Shown piece by piece: positions 20,852-33,074 of a DNA stretch of 64,000 nucleotides. The position numbers and the translations under genes are program-made. Below the pieces are notes generated by a model. The model saw only the letters and a program-made list of their open reading frames with translations, had not been told where the DNA came from and did no database searches. Origin of the DNA: Nemopilema nomurai (Eukaryota > Cnidaria > Scyphozoa > Rhizostomeae > Rhizostomatidae); the NCBI GenBank assembly GCA_003864495.1, contig PEDN01001373.1, forward strand, positions 124,001 to 188,000, given 5' to 3'. Position 1 is the stretch's first letter; every line of letters starts with the position of its first letter.

Positions 20852-23595
20852 TGTAGTGACTCCTTTGTCTACTTACCATTGTCACACCATGTCGTGCTCA
20901 CACATCTTTTCTCGCTCTCCAGCCTAGACTTTTCTATCCTCATTACATCACCATTTCATCATCCTCTCTCATCCCTTGTCAGCAAATTTATTCTTAGATT
21001 TATCAGTATAAATATACTTGTAAAGTCAGTCATTCAGGAACAGAGCTACAGAAAACAACAGACAACACGTGGTCTCTCTCTCTCTCGGCCTGGCTCCGTG
21101 TTTTCTGCACGTTAAACAAGACAACTTTGGCTCGGATCGTCCACAGAGGTTGAGCAACGCAGTCGGTAGAAACCCATCACAACTCGTTTCTACAATGGTG
21201 AACACGACGTGACTTTCTCAGCCGATATGGACAAAATTTTCATTCTTTGCCATGCAATTAACTCAATGCGTATCAACAGCATCCAAATCGCCGTTCGCAA
21301 ACTCTGTGCCGTGCCACCGCTACATCTCGAATCAACAATGCTGGTTCCTGGTCATCCAACTCGTAAAACCACGGATGCAACAATCCTCACAGGTTCCTGG
21401 TAAACCTACTGACAAAACCTTGAATTTCAACCTGGACACCGTCGAACATCGCTCTTCCTGCTTGCAAGGGAATCCCCACGTCAATGCAAGTCACGGACAA
21501 GCACACAAAAAACCAAAACGGACATTTGAACATTTAGCAACTTTATTAAAATTTCTAACTTTCTTAATTGCTAATTGTAAAACTTACTTTCATTTTCGAA
21601 TCCTTCGCTTCGCTTGTCTTGTAGGAGGGGAGCTCTTGTAGTGACTCCTTTGTCTACTTTCCATTGTCACACCATGTCATGCTCACACATCTTTTCTTGC
21701 TCTCCAGCCTAGACTTTTCCATCCTCATTACATCATCATTGCATCATCCTCTCTCCTCTCTCGTCAGGAAATTTATTTTTAAGATTTGTTAGTATAAATA
21801 TATTTGTAAAGTCAGGTAGAGTCATTCTAAAACAGAGCTACAGAAAACAACAGACAACGCGTTGTCTCTCCCTCTCTCGGACTGGCTCCGTGTTTTCTGC
21901 ACGTTAAACAAGACAACTTTGGCTCGGATCGTCCAAAGAGTTTGAGCAATGCAGTCGGTAGAAACCCATCACAACTCGTTTCTACAATGGTGAATGCGAC
22001 GTGACTTTCTCAGCCGATATGGACACGATTTTAATCCTTCGCCATGCAAGCAACTCAATGCGTATCAACAGCACTCGCTCGGATCCGAATAGCCGTTCTC
22101 GCACACCGTGCTGTGCCACTGCTGCATCTCGAACCATCAACGCTGGTTCCTGGTCATCCAACCCACAAAACCATGGACGCGACACAACTCTGGTTCCTGG
22201 TCATCCAACCCACAAAACCATGGACGCAGCACAACTCTGGTTCCTGGTCATCCAACCCACAAAACCATGGACGAAACACAACTCTGGTTCCTGGTCATCC
22301 AACCCACAAAACCATGGACGCAACACAACTCTGGTTCCTGGTCATCCAACCCACAAAACCATGGACGCAACACAACTCTAGTTCCTGGTCATCCAACCCA
22401 CAAAACCATGGGCGCAACACAACTCTGGTTCCTGGTCATCCAACCCACAAAACCATGGACGAAACACAACTCTGGTTCCTGGTCATCCAACCCACAAAAC
22501 CATGGACGAAACACAACTCTGGTTCCTGGTCATCCAACCCACAAAACCATGGACGCAGCACAACTCTGGTTCCTGGTCATCCAACCCACAAAACCATGGA
22601 CGAAACACAACTCTGGTTCCTGGTCATCCAACCCACAAAACCATGGACGCAACACAACTCTGGTTCCTGGTCATCCAACCCACAAAACCATGGACGCAAC
22701 ACAACTCTAGTTCCTGGTCATCCAACCCACAAAACCATGGGCGCAACACAACTCTGGTTCCTGGTCATCCAACCCACAAAACCATGGACGCAACACAACT
22801 CTGGTTCCTGGTCATCCAACCCACAAAACCATGGACGAAACACAACTCTGATTCCTGGTCATCCAACCCACAAAACCATGGACGCAGCACAACTCTGGTT
22901 CCTGGTCATCCAACCCACAAAACCATGGACGCAACACAACTCTGGTTCCTGGTCATCCAACCCACAAAACCATGGACGCAACACAACTCTGGTTCCTGGT
23001 CATCCAACCCACAAAACCATGGACGCAACACAACTCTGGTTCCTGGTCATGCAACTCATAAAACCACGAATGCAACAATCCTCACAGGTTCCTGGTAAAC
23101 CTACTGACAAAACCTTGAATTTCAACCTGGACACCGTCGAACATCGCTCTTCCTGCTTGCAATGGAGTCCCCATGTCAATGCAAGTCACGGACAAGCACA
23201 CAAAAAACCAAAACGGACATTTGAACCTTTAGTAACTTTATTTACATTTCTCACTTTCTTAATTGCTAATCGTAAAACCTAATTTCATTTTCGAATCCTT
23301 CGCTTCGCTTGTCTTCAAGGAGGGGAACTCTTGTAGTGACTCCTTTGTCTACTTTCCATTGTAACACCATGTCATGCTGACACATCTTTTCTCGCTCTCC
23401 AGCCTAGACTTTTCCTTCCTCATTACATCATCATTGCATCATCCTTTTTCATCCCTCGTCAGCAAATTTATTTTTAGATTAGTTAGTATAAATATACTTT
23501 GACATATATTATAAATATAAGACAACTTTGGCTCGGATCGTCCAAAGAGGTTGAGCAACGCAGTCGATAGAAACCCATCACAACTCTTTTCTACA
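20852..23595 (+). mobile_element. Tandem TRIM-like LTR element with three LTRs
   Basis: Three direct repeats begin TGTAGTGACTCCTTTGTC and end TTTCTACA: 20852-21194 (343 bp), 21637-21986 (350 bp) and 23332-23595 (264 bp, internal deletion of about 90 bp). Short inverted ends TGTAG...CTACA fit LTRs. After LTR 1 and 2 comes ATGGTGAA(C/T)(A/G)CGACGTGA, a possible primer-binding site beginning TGG; before LTR 2 and 3 comes a purine tract (AGGAGGGGAGCTC, AGGAGGGGAACTC). A TATA box (AGTATAAATATA) lies within each LTR. The inner parts (442 bp and 1345 bp) encode no gag or pol, so this is a TRIM/LARD-type non-autonomous element. No flanking 5-bp duplication was found. It lies inside the large gene 16903-24549. 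Confidence 0.75.
22143..23090 (+). repeat. 47-bp minisatellite, about 19 units
   Basis: The unit, starting GGTTCCTGGTCATCCAACCC and continuing ACAAAACCATGGACGCAACA then CAACTCT, repeats about 19 times with few changes (GCA/GAA/GCG before ACACAACTC; occasional TGGGCG). The sister inner region (21340-21410) has only one to two degenerate units, so the array expanded in one copy of the LTR element. Because 47 is not a multiple of three and the unit has no stop in any plus frame, all three plus frames stay open; the 412-codon frame at 22044-23282 is probably a by-product. Confidence 0.9.
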
Positions 23596-24953
23596 AGCCC
23601 AGCTCTTTGAACAGTGAACTCCTTAAAAAATGTGGAGTTTCTTGAAAATATCTGTCCATTCTTTGCTGATAACCACTTGTGGTTCATGATATTCAGGTAG
23701 AAGGAAAACACGTTTTTCTTCATAAAGCTTGCAAATCCGCTCTTTGAGTTTGAATCTGGATTGCTTTGTTCCCGAATCACCTCTGTATTCGTTCATTAGA
23801 GTTTCAATAGATATGCATTGTTCTCCTTGAAGGACATCGTAATCAATCATGGAAAGAATAGCATCAAAGTTTCCTTTCACGTCATCTTCCCCTTTTTCTG
23901 TTCCAGATGCACCTTCCCTCACAAATCCTGTGTACTCTCTGTAACATTTTTCGTTTTTTTGGAATTCTTTTGCAATCAAATCTGTTTCAGCTACTGCAAC
24001 TACCATGTTTTTGTCATCCCGGACCTGCGCGGATGCCTTTAAAGTTCTCTCTGCAGATTTTGTTACAATCTTGATGATAGCCTAGCGCTTATTATTTACT
24101 TTAAGGGTTTTCTTCTTACATATCTTACATTTTCTTCTATATTTACTTTTCTTCTTCTTACAAGGGTTCTTCTTATTGTTTACTTTAAGGGTTACTAATC
24201 CCCTTGGCCATATTTCATCCGCGCTCCAAAATGTGCTCTTGCAGTTATTTGAACTTTGATGCTTGTCTCCTTCTCTTCCTTCATCCATACCTTTCTTTCT
24301 CTTCATCAGCGTTCTCGCATAAGTAAACTTTTGATAACATTCTCTATGGTAGAAGAAACCTGAGCTTTTTTCTATAGTGTCGGGAATCTTGCTGCATTGC
24401 TCAACATGATGGTTTTCATCCCCTAAGCTCGCACGAATGTTCTTGCAGGCAATAAGCGTTTTGAGAGTACCCTGACTTCCAGTTATTAGGTTATCCGATG
24501 TCTTTATTGATTCAGAATGAATGCTACACGTTTTTTCTGTCATTTTCAATCTTACTTCATTTCCAGCGATAATGTTAAACTAGATAAAAAACTAGATCGC
24601 AGCAAAACTCTACATTTATGCCAATGTTGGTGTGAGAGCAAATGTAGGAAGTCATATATAGGTAATGTAGGAAGTCATATTTGCGATGTGGGTGGTATGA
24701 TGAAGTGTTTGTTATATTTTGACAAGGTATAGATAGCACTTCTAATAAAACTTCCTTTGGTAAAAGTAATTTACTTTTACTTTTTTCTGAAAGTGATGGA
24801 CCCAGAAACCTAGAAGAGACTAAAGGTTCGGCTTGGTCTGGGTTCCAATCACTCGGTTCTCAATCGTCTCTCTTTTGTGAACATATTCATGACCTCTTAC
24901 TCTGGCCAATCACCCTGCCAGAATCCTCTTTATAGCAGAGAGACAGTAATTGG

Positions 24954-27900
24954 TGTTATGTTGTTAAAAAGGGGCCTAATAGTGCGCTCACATATTACAC
25001 GTTCTGCTCCATGGCCTTGTGCTCTACAACTGACTCTAAGTACTGTTACATAAAATATGTTAATTTATTCAAAACATTACATCTCCCCCTTCCTTCAGAT
25101 AAGTGTCGGGGGCTAAAATATAAAGTTAATTAAAGTTCAAATTAGCAAGTCCAAACGTTCTAACGGTAAAAGAACTAGGTCTACACGACAACAAAACAGT
25201 TTTTTAAGCATCTGAAAATTGAATAAAATAAGTGAAAGCATGAAAGTCAAAGTTCTTTCTGCTTACGTAAATGTTTTGTCCATATCTTTGAACTCTTCTT
25301 CTTATTGTGTGTGGATATCTGGCGTTGTTCTTGGTGTTTGCTTCTGCTTGCTGTCCTTCTCCGGTCGCAGGCATTCCTTCATAATCCGCATCATTATAAA
25401 ATTCCAAATCCTGTCTTTCCTGAATTGGCTTGAAAAATGAAATGTTCCTTGTTACGAATTGGTTATTTCTACAAGCTGTGATCATTGTTTCTTTTATTCG
25501 TACTATACGAAAAGGCTTCGGATCGAATTTGGATGTTAACTTGTTTTTCTTTCTTTGTCAAATTAGTACCAGATTGTCAATACTCATTTTACGTTCCTTA
25601 GCTCCTCTTTTCCGGTCCGCATTTTTCTTCATCGTTGCCTCTGCCTGTGTGTCATTGTTGCGAATTTCTTCGTCAAAGGGCGATAGACTATTTTTCACTG
25701 TGTCTGGCAACTTTATCCGAATTTTGTGATTAAAAAGTAGCTGTGTGGGAGGATATGTGTAGTACGGTAATTTAGAACGAATCTATAAAGCTCTTTTCTC
25801 CAATTTCTCCCCTCCACTTGTGCTGCTTTGATGGCTTTAGTCATTGGTTTGTAAAAGTTCTCAGCTTCGGAATTGGCCTGGGGCCACACAGTGTTATGGG
25901 TTGAAAATGTACGCCATTTTCTTTCATGTAATCCTTGATGTCAGCACTGTTAAATGGTGGGGCATTGTCACTTTTAACAACGTGGGGCAATCCATGTGTT
26001 GCGAAAATTCGATCGAGTTTAGCAATTGTCGCAGAGGCTGATGCGGAATGCACAATATCCACCTCTGGGAATCTCGAGTAAGCATCGATGACCACCAGAA
26101 TATATTCTCCGGTAGGAAATGGTCCACAGTGATCAATGTGTACGGTATGCCAGGGCTTCGGAGGCAATTCATTCATACGTAGTGGTGCAGGTCTATTTTC
26201 CGGACCAATGGCTTGGCATGGTAAACAATTGGCAAGCATATCTTTGACAGATTTATCGATGTTAGGAAACCAAATGTTCTCTCATAGAAGTTGTTTGGTT
26301 TTGACGATCCCTTGGTGTCCTTCGTGAGCAATTTCTGTGGCTCTATGGCGGAGAGATTTAGGAAGAACAATTCATGGTCCTCGCAAAACCAGGCTTGCAT
26401 CATCATTGACAGTTAATTCGTTTCTTATTTTAGCAAATAAGTTCAATTCCTCTTTATCAACGTCAGGTAATTGCATACCTCGAATGTTGTTCCACGAATT
26501 AATATAAATAATGCGTATTAGCGCTTGCAAGGTTTGGTCTGCGAATGTGGCATCTTGAATATTTTTATAGTCCATAGACTTCGGAACCGCATGACGAGCG
26601 AGAAAATTGACGTATTTCTCGACTGTAGACGACTGAGATTGACCTGTTGAATCCGTAACAGTGTGTCTTGATAGAAAATCCGAAGGGTTCTGAGCTCCTT
26701 GTTTATAAACTAATCCTGTCAAAATCGTAATCCTGAATACGTAAATTCCAGCGTTCAAGTCTTGATTTCGGGTTAGACAAGATGAGTTCGACTGGCTTGC
26801 AATCTGTAAATAGCTTGAATTTTGCACCATATAAGTAAATGTGAAGGCATTCAATAGCCCATACTATAGCCAATGCCTCTTTTTCGGTTTGCGAGTACCT
26901 TCTTTCTACATCAGAGAGCGATCGGCTAACGTAGGCTACGACTTTTCTGTCTGCTTGGCCAGGTGTGGTTTGCGATAATATAGCCGAAAGGCCTGTGGGC
27001 GAAGCATCCGTAAACAACTCAGTTTGTTTTGTCTGGTCGAAATATGCCATGACCTTGTCACTAGTCAATGCCAACTTGATGCTATCGAACGACTTTTGTT
27101 CCTTAGGGGTCCACCAGAAAACACTGTTTTCTTTGTTAAATTTCGCAAGGGCTCGCTGATATCACTGAATTGTGAAATAAATTTGGCACAGTAGTTTGCC
27201 ATCCCTAAGAAATTGCGAATGTCCTTGACTGACTGTGGCGGCGGGGAGTTGTGAATTGCATGAACTTTCTGGGGGTCGGCAGAGATTCCTTTGTCAGAAA
27301 ACACATAGCCAAAAAACGTGATCTCCTTTTTGTTTTACTCGCACTTTGCCTTGTTCAATGTCAACTTCATATCTTGGAAACGTTTGCATACCTCATGTAA
27401 CGCGCGGTCGTGATCGGCTATAAATGATAACATCGTCGCTGATATATCAGCACCCTCAATGTTCCGATTTTGTTCGTAAATGGCATTCTGAAAAATTTCG
27501 CTTGCGGGCGACGTTCCAAAGTTAAGAAGTGTATATCTTTGTAACCCTTTATGAGTAGCGAAAGTAGTGATGTGACGGCTTTCTTCTGATAAAACCAGTT
27601 AGTGGTAACCAGAACGAAGCTGGTACAATAAGAACCAGATGCAAACAAAATTTGTCGTTGAACGAGAAGGATGGATATTCTTAGCTGCCTTGACCTGATG
27701 AAATGTTGATTCATCCAAAATATCGATCGATGGTCCTGTATCCAAAATCATTTTAACAATAAATCTAATTGTGCTGCCGGCGCCATCTTAAATGCTGAAA
27801 CTCAACAGAAATGACATGTGCTTTCCCTCCACGTTATCTGCTTTTTGTTTTAATCCTCGTTGCCAAATGTTATGTTGTTAAAAAGGGGCCTAATAGTGCG

Positions 27901-27995
27901 CTCACATATTACACGTTCTGCTCCATGGCCTCAAGCTCTACAACTGACTCTAAGTACGGTTACATAGAAAATGTTATATTATTCAAAACATTACA
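24954..27995 (-). mobile_element. Gypsy-type LTR retrotransposon, internally deleted
   Basis: Two 128-bp LTRs (24954-25081 and 27868-27995) begin TGTTATGTTGTTAAAAAGG and end AAACATTACA. They are flanked by a perfect 5-bp duplication ATTGG (24949-24953, 27996-28000). On the minus strand the primer-binding site TGGCAACGAGGATTAAAAC follows the 5' LTR, and the purine tract GAAGGAAGGGGGAGA precedes the 3' LTR. The total of 3.04 kb is well below a full Gypsy. There is no gag. The LTRs differ at about half a dozen sites, so the insertion is not recent. A residual non-coding 3' part lies at 25082-25840. Confidence 0.85.
25841..27765 (-). pseudogene. Gypsy pol remnants: protease, RT, RNase H, integrase
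   Basis: Minus-strand order: retropepsin motif LDTGPSIDILDESTF (about 27710-27755); RT remnants with FGTSPASEIFQ (about 27490-27525), but the YxDD region is deleted; the RT-RNase H link ISADPQKVHAIHN and NFLGMANYCAKFI (27065-27304); RNase H with FTDAS, EKEALAIVWAIE and LFTDCKPVE (26703-27074); a zinc/link region (26372-26854); and integrase with HIDHCGPF and VVKSDNAPPF (25841-26239). The third integrase acid falls in another frame. Several frameshifts separate these pieces. It would have encoded the replication and integration enzymes of a Gypsy/Ty3 element. Confidence 0.8.
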
Positions 27996-28159
27996 ATTGG
28001 TAGATGTAGATGAATTACGTTGTAAAATGTTTGTTATCGCTTGTTATGTTAAGACTTCATTTTACACGTAATTTGACATCGAAGTTTAAGCATTGTGAAA
28101 ACGAGGCTGCTTGCCCCCTGACAAGCGAAAATTAAATGTTTAACGTTAATGCCCAGCAA

Positions 28160-28385
28160 GGATACTAAGTCTACTTTAAGAATCCACCTATTTCCATTTT
28201 AAACTTCATTCTCGCTCGTTTTCTATGAAATACACGAAAACGAGACTGAAAACACGAAAAAGAGGCTGATGGCCCCCCAAATTCCCCGTATAACATCGAT
28301 TTTCGAAATTAGCACCCTCGAATTGACCAGAAGCACTTGGTCCCATAAATTTCGCTCTCGGGGGACCATTCCCCTATTCTTTGTC
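28160..28385 (-). repeat. Dispersed repeat family B, copy 2 (inverted)
   Basis: Reverse complement of 15957-16185: readable landmarks are GAATCCACCTATTTCCATTT at the left and GGGGACCATTCCCCTATTC at the right. No coding content. It lies just outside the Gypsy element, about 160 bp past its target duplication. Confidence 0.7.
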
Positions 28386-30780
28386 AATTTTCGCTGCAGA
28401 ATTTGATGCGATTATTGGGGGTTAATCCTCTATCACTGGAAATTCTACTCTGAACGAAAGCAGATTAAAATCGAGTTCATCACTATTTTTCAAAGGCGCC
28501 GAAAATTCTTACGTCACATGATGTTTTCGCGAGTAGCGAGCGGTCTAGAGTTTCGAGAAAAGGAGAAAAAACGTGAATTGTGCTCAGAAACGTAATTATA
28601 ACCATAAAACGAATATGAATAACTATTTGAAGCAAATTGAAGAGGAAAGTTCTATGAAATTTCAAGGTTATTTCTCATACTCAGCTTGCATATTTCCTTT
28701 TCATTTTCCAGTGGTTACCTGTTTTTCAGTGTTCATAACAGAGATCTTAGTTACTAAATACACTTTTTGAAAATGGTTTCTATTTCAGGGTGAGCATAAT
28801 AACAGTACTGTAATAATGCGTTCTGAAAATTAAACCAAAACTCTTCTTTAAATCATTGATGCTGCACAGAATTCAACGAATCTTTTTTGAAGAAAAGATT
28901 GTAATTCTTGCGACTATCAATCAATAGAGAATGAGAAATACTGCGTCACTTCTGTAGATGAAAGGAGTTTACTGCTAATGGGAGTTTAAAGTACATTCTT
29001 TTCTTTACAAGTGCGAAAGGTGATTGGATCAAAGGTACTAGAGTTTTCATCTGCTGTTGCTAGTACTGCATTGAAAAGTTCCTTAGTAAATTAGGGGAGG
29101 GGTTAAAAGGTACATTTTCTAATAACTAGACGAATCAATACCTAATTTTTCTAACTATTTCACATTGTTTGCGGTTAATCTTTCTTTAATTGGGTCTTCA
29201 ATTATTAATTTGTCCCCAAAAAGTCATCAAACTCTTCCTTAATCCAATCCAAATTGACACAGAAGTAGTTATTTTTGGTAGAATTTGGTAGCCCTTTTTG
29301 TTTGCAACCTGGAACGTGCTTTATTTTCCGACCATTAAGTTTCCACGCTGCTTTTCCTCGAACTGTCGGCGGCAATGCTGGCACCTTTTCGCTTTGTTTT
29401 TGGAAAAAATGAGATGAAATTCATACATTGTTTTTTGGCAGCTTTCTCGGCCCTTTTCCTTTCTTAATTTGATGCTTATTGACCTTCGGAGATGAGCCTT
29501 CACGTGGTTTTTCATTTTTTTCATCAATTGATTCAAGTAGAATCGACGACTGTTGGATGCAGGCTGTACATTCAAATATCATCTCATTTGTCTCCTCAAA
29601 TGATTTTTGGGTGCAGCGCAGGTAAAACCATCGAGAACAGCAGCATGCGATCAGTTTAAATAATGAAAAAAATATTAAAAAACAATTAATTTCCTAAAAA
29701 TAAAAACTGCACACAATAGTGATTATTACCTTGTCCAAAGTATCTAGACGAGATTTACATATCAAACTGGATAAATTGGCAACGCTACATCAGAAAAATA
29801 CAGAGAATACCTTACAAAAGGATTTCAGTGGTTTCCACCATAATTGTCACAACCAAGAACTAGGTCAAAAGAGCCGACATCAACCTGTTTAAAGAGGTGG
29901 TTACAATGAATCGGTGTGATAAAATGAGGTGGTATATTGAATGAATCAAGCACACATGGCAAAACAGCAGTTGCTGTGAGTTACCACATTTTCTCAATAA
30001 TTAGTCACAAAAATTTCTTGTATACTGACCTCCTTCAAGCAACCTCTATAATCACGCCCAGCACAAATGTCGGTCATTATGACTGAATTGATTATCAGTA
30101 CATTCAACTGCAAATAATCAGAAAATTTATTGTTATAACAGAAACGTCTATATAACTTGGGCTTGAACCTGCAAAGTGTAATAAAATGTAAAAATAAGAA
30201 AATTTAGCAAATTGTAGCAAATGCTCAGAAAGAAAAAAGAAAGAAAAACAGAAGAAAAAACCAGTAGTTAGCTCATTGTATGCTTTTCTCATTGTATGCT
30301 TTTCTCACAAGCAGCTGTAAGTAAGCATCTATGATCTGAAAAAGTTTATAGAATAATGTAATCACAGTTTGATGCTCAAATGGAATTACAAATTATTTTG
30401 ATTTCCAAGACAAACTGTCTGAAAACATATGCATAAATTGACAAATTGTCGCTTTGTTTACACCATTTTTTAACCAGTTAATATTTTTATTTGTGAATTT
30501 GAAACGTAAAGAGAAACAAAACAAAAAGATATAGGAATTGTTTCAAAACTTAAAGAAAAATAATCACTTCCTTATCATCGATCTCGCAGCCATCTTTAAG
30601 TTTTGAAAAGCTTTAGTCCTTCAAATGGAACCCTACGTATTTGGCTTCTGTAAAACCATAAATAATAAAAGGAATGGTTTGGAAACTGACTTCTTAAACA
30701 ATGGGGCCTTTGTTTTATTTTGAAAATCGAGAGAGTTTGGTCACGTGACCAAAGAACGTCCTAGGTGAAATCGTGAAACA
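28386..30780. other. Long A+T-rich stretch without a recognised gene
   Basis: No homology recognised. A short minus-strand frame at 29321-29575 ends RCQHCRRQFEEKQRG with one Cys pair and a Lys/Arg-rich body; it could be a fragment of a gene or chance. No repeats of note by eye. Confidence 0.4.
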
Positions 30781-32119
30781 ATGGCGGAAGCTGACTTGGA
30801 TGTTCAATTTGTAAGAGACGATGAGGTTTTTGCTTTTATATGTGAGCTGGATGCTATAATTGAAGTACAGGAAGACTTTGATATGACAGGGGACAAGGTA
30901 TTGTAAAGTCTGTGACTATTTACCTCAATTGTTCCCAAAGTTTTTGGCCCAATGTGTATCTCTCACCCGTTCGGTTTTAGTTCTTCATATTTTCCTTACC
31001 TGGTCGCATTTGAAAATCATATCGATATCAATTTCATTCATTATTTTGAATTTTCAGATTCTGGAAATGTACATTAAGGAAGAAAGTGTCAGTCTTGTGA
31101 TAAAACATTCAAGACAGTCTGCGGTTTGCTGCGACACAAGGCCTCCGAACATGAGAAGTTATCCCTTCCACTGTTCAGGCTAAAATCTGATATGGAATTG
31201 CCTGTCAAGAAATTGCAGCCGATTGCTGTTATGGAACAGAAGTCAATACTTCATTTGAGCTTTACTGTAAAGAGAGATATCCTCTTCAAGATGGTTTTAT
31301 TTCTGAGTCATTTTGTAATATCATAAAAAAAGTTCTGTCAAAGCTGGTGGATAAAAAGAGCAAATAACTCTATTATGCAGAATATTACAGCGAAGTAGTA
31401 AACAAGAGTAATGAATAATTCCCACTTTTAAAGAAACATGAGGTTCCCTTACTTGCAATTATTCTTTGTGAGAGGTTAATGACAGAGTTTTAATCTGTTT
31501 CAAAGCAACCTGCACCATCTGTGCCACGAATAAATGATAGAGATAAACAGTGCATACAACACATTGGTGGGTATGTGTGGACAAAACTCTACTACAGCAT
31601 AAAAACAGATTCTCCCCAAAACGAAACCATGGAGCCCATCATCATATGTTTGAAAGAAAATAATCTTGTTGATCAACTTTTGATATCAGCAGTGAATCGT
31701 GGAGGTCCATAGGGCATTAAAAGGCCCGTATCCAATTTGTTTCTTGCTGCAAAGCGCAAATTTAGAGAAGCAACAATTGGAGCAAATATAACATCGATAG
31801 CAATTAGTGCAATAACCAATAAGTTATTAGATGACTTAAATGTGAGAGAACCTTTTTCAAGTATTCTCAAGACTGTCCTGTTTATGAACCTAAAGATGAT
31901 GAACTAGAGAAAAACATTTTACAGGAAATGTTTACCTTGTTTTTGAAAGTAAGGTCATTTTCATATGCAAAGGACATCATAAACAGGCAAAAACTCGAAG
32001 CAACAAGTGGGGGAAAAATGAGATTAAAAAAAGAACTGAAGCGAACTGAAACTGATCATACTGAATCTAAGAAGAAAGAAAGAGTTCCTTGGATACATAC
32101 TCTTTTTACAAAATTATAG
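30781..32119 (+). pseudogene. Fragments of a multi-exon C2H2 zinc-finger gene
   Basis: A plausible first exon starts at ATG 30781 (MAEADLDVQFVRDDEVFAF), acidic, ending at a donor GACAAG|GTATTG near 30895. A later segment (about 31085-31200) reads CQSCDKTFKTVCGLLRHKASEH, a single C2H2 finger with C-x2-C-x12-H-x4-H spacing. Farther on, 31521-31712 reads CIQHIGGYVWTKLYYSIK and NRGGP, then an in-frame TAG, and the same frame goes on with NLFLAAKRKFREATIGANI. This style (finger plus 'GGYV..KL' block) is seen in multicopy invertebrate genes linked to transposons; that is from memory and not firm. Exon joints after the first are uncertain. Confidence 0.35.
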
Positions 32120-33074
32120 TTAATTTTTTTTTAAAAGGTAATACTGTGTAATTTTTGCTAGCTTTTCTACATCTACTTTGAAAGCCTCTTAAAACTGAAG
32201 GAAACTTCTTTATTTGAAATTTTTATTAAGTCTTCAAATTGTTAGGTTGAAAGATTTGCAAATTTTGTGGTTCACTAGAAAATTTGCGAAATTCAAATTT
32301 TTTGCAATGCAATTTATCATCCCAATGCCTAAAAATCTAATGTTGACTTCAGAGGGTGTCTTAAAAAAGGATTCAGAGAATTGTTAGAGAGGGTGGCTTA
32401 CTCACAAAGTAACATGAAAGATATGAAGGATAGCCAGGGGCGGCTGGGAGTAATTTTTTGTTGTTATTATTGCATCTGAAGAAGGTACACATGTCTGGAG
32501 GCCTGGGAATGCTGCAAACTCCATTATCCAATTCTATTAAAGCTTTACATATAATATGCATTTTAATACCTTTAAATCTTATATAGTATATAGTAAATGT
32601 ATAGTATAAAGTTGTCATGTATAGTAAATGAAAAGCCCTGAAAATAAGGTAAGTTGATCTGGTCAAAAACAATTGATCTATTTAGTCAGAATTTTGTCAG
32701 AATATTCTTAACCTTTGACAATGTAGGTGTTTAGTCTCTCGAATGCAGTTTCTGGAAAAATTCCTAGTAAAAGAACCTGAGATAAACTTTGCACCTTCCA
32801 ATTGATGTCAAAACTGCATTATGGTTTCGATAAAATTGTGAAAATGGGATTGAAAACCATCTTGTACATTTTTACTGATGCATGGGTGCAAAGGAAGAAT
32901 AGAGCTAGCACTGTTGTTGCAGAAGATAAGGTATAATGTCAAATAAGCAAGGAAAATAGCAATTATCTACTTTCTTGAAAATCTTTCAAAACGACGACGG
33001 TTATATGCCTTAAATCTATTTACAACGTTATCTTTAAAATAGGGCTGTCCGGCGAGCCATCGCAAAATGCCATG

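Larger units (their letters stand above)
16903..24549 (-). pseudogene. Large multi-exon repeat-family gene of unknown function, broken
   Basis: Minus strand, read from 24549 down. Blocks in order: CSIHSESIKTSDNL and FFYHRECYQKFTYA (24082-24549); MVVAVAETDLIAKEF (23623-24006); then, beyond a TRIM-like insertion, NLHWPPTVESLGSIG and AVGLGLHSLTGQKLPI (20460-20828); WWDNFDCN (20017-20268); 19689-20183; HYSRYGTYYLQFLEHI (18998-19195); [16 protein letters not shown] (about 18070-18200); and a C-terminal domain with [31 protein letters not shown] and [16 protein letters not shown] (17375-18043), ending at 16903. The acidic blocks resemble PIN/FEN-type nuclease spacing, an inference only. Breaks: in-frame TAA near 20433-20435 side (after LSLPI), TGA after RMIS near 19229, frameshifts near 20170, 19040 and 17385. 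Likely a multicopy, mobile-element-associated family. Confidence 0.6.

Noticed and set aside
22143..23090. CRISPR-like array
   Set aside because: Units are contiguous 47-bp repeats without variable spacers, inside a eukaryotic LTR element.
22044..23282. 412-codon frame over the 47-bp array as a repeat protein
   Set aside because: All three plus-strand frames are open because the unit lacks stops and is not a multiple of three; no frame shows conserved ends, and the sister copy lacks the array.
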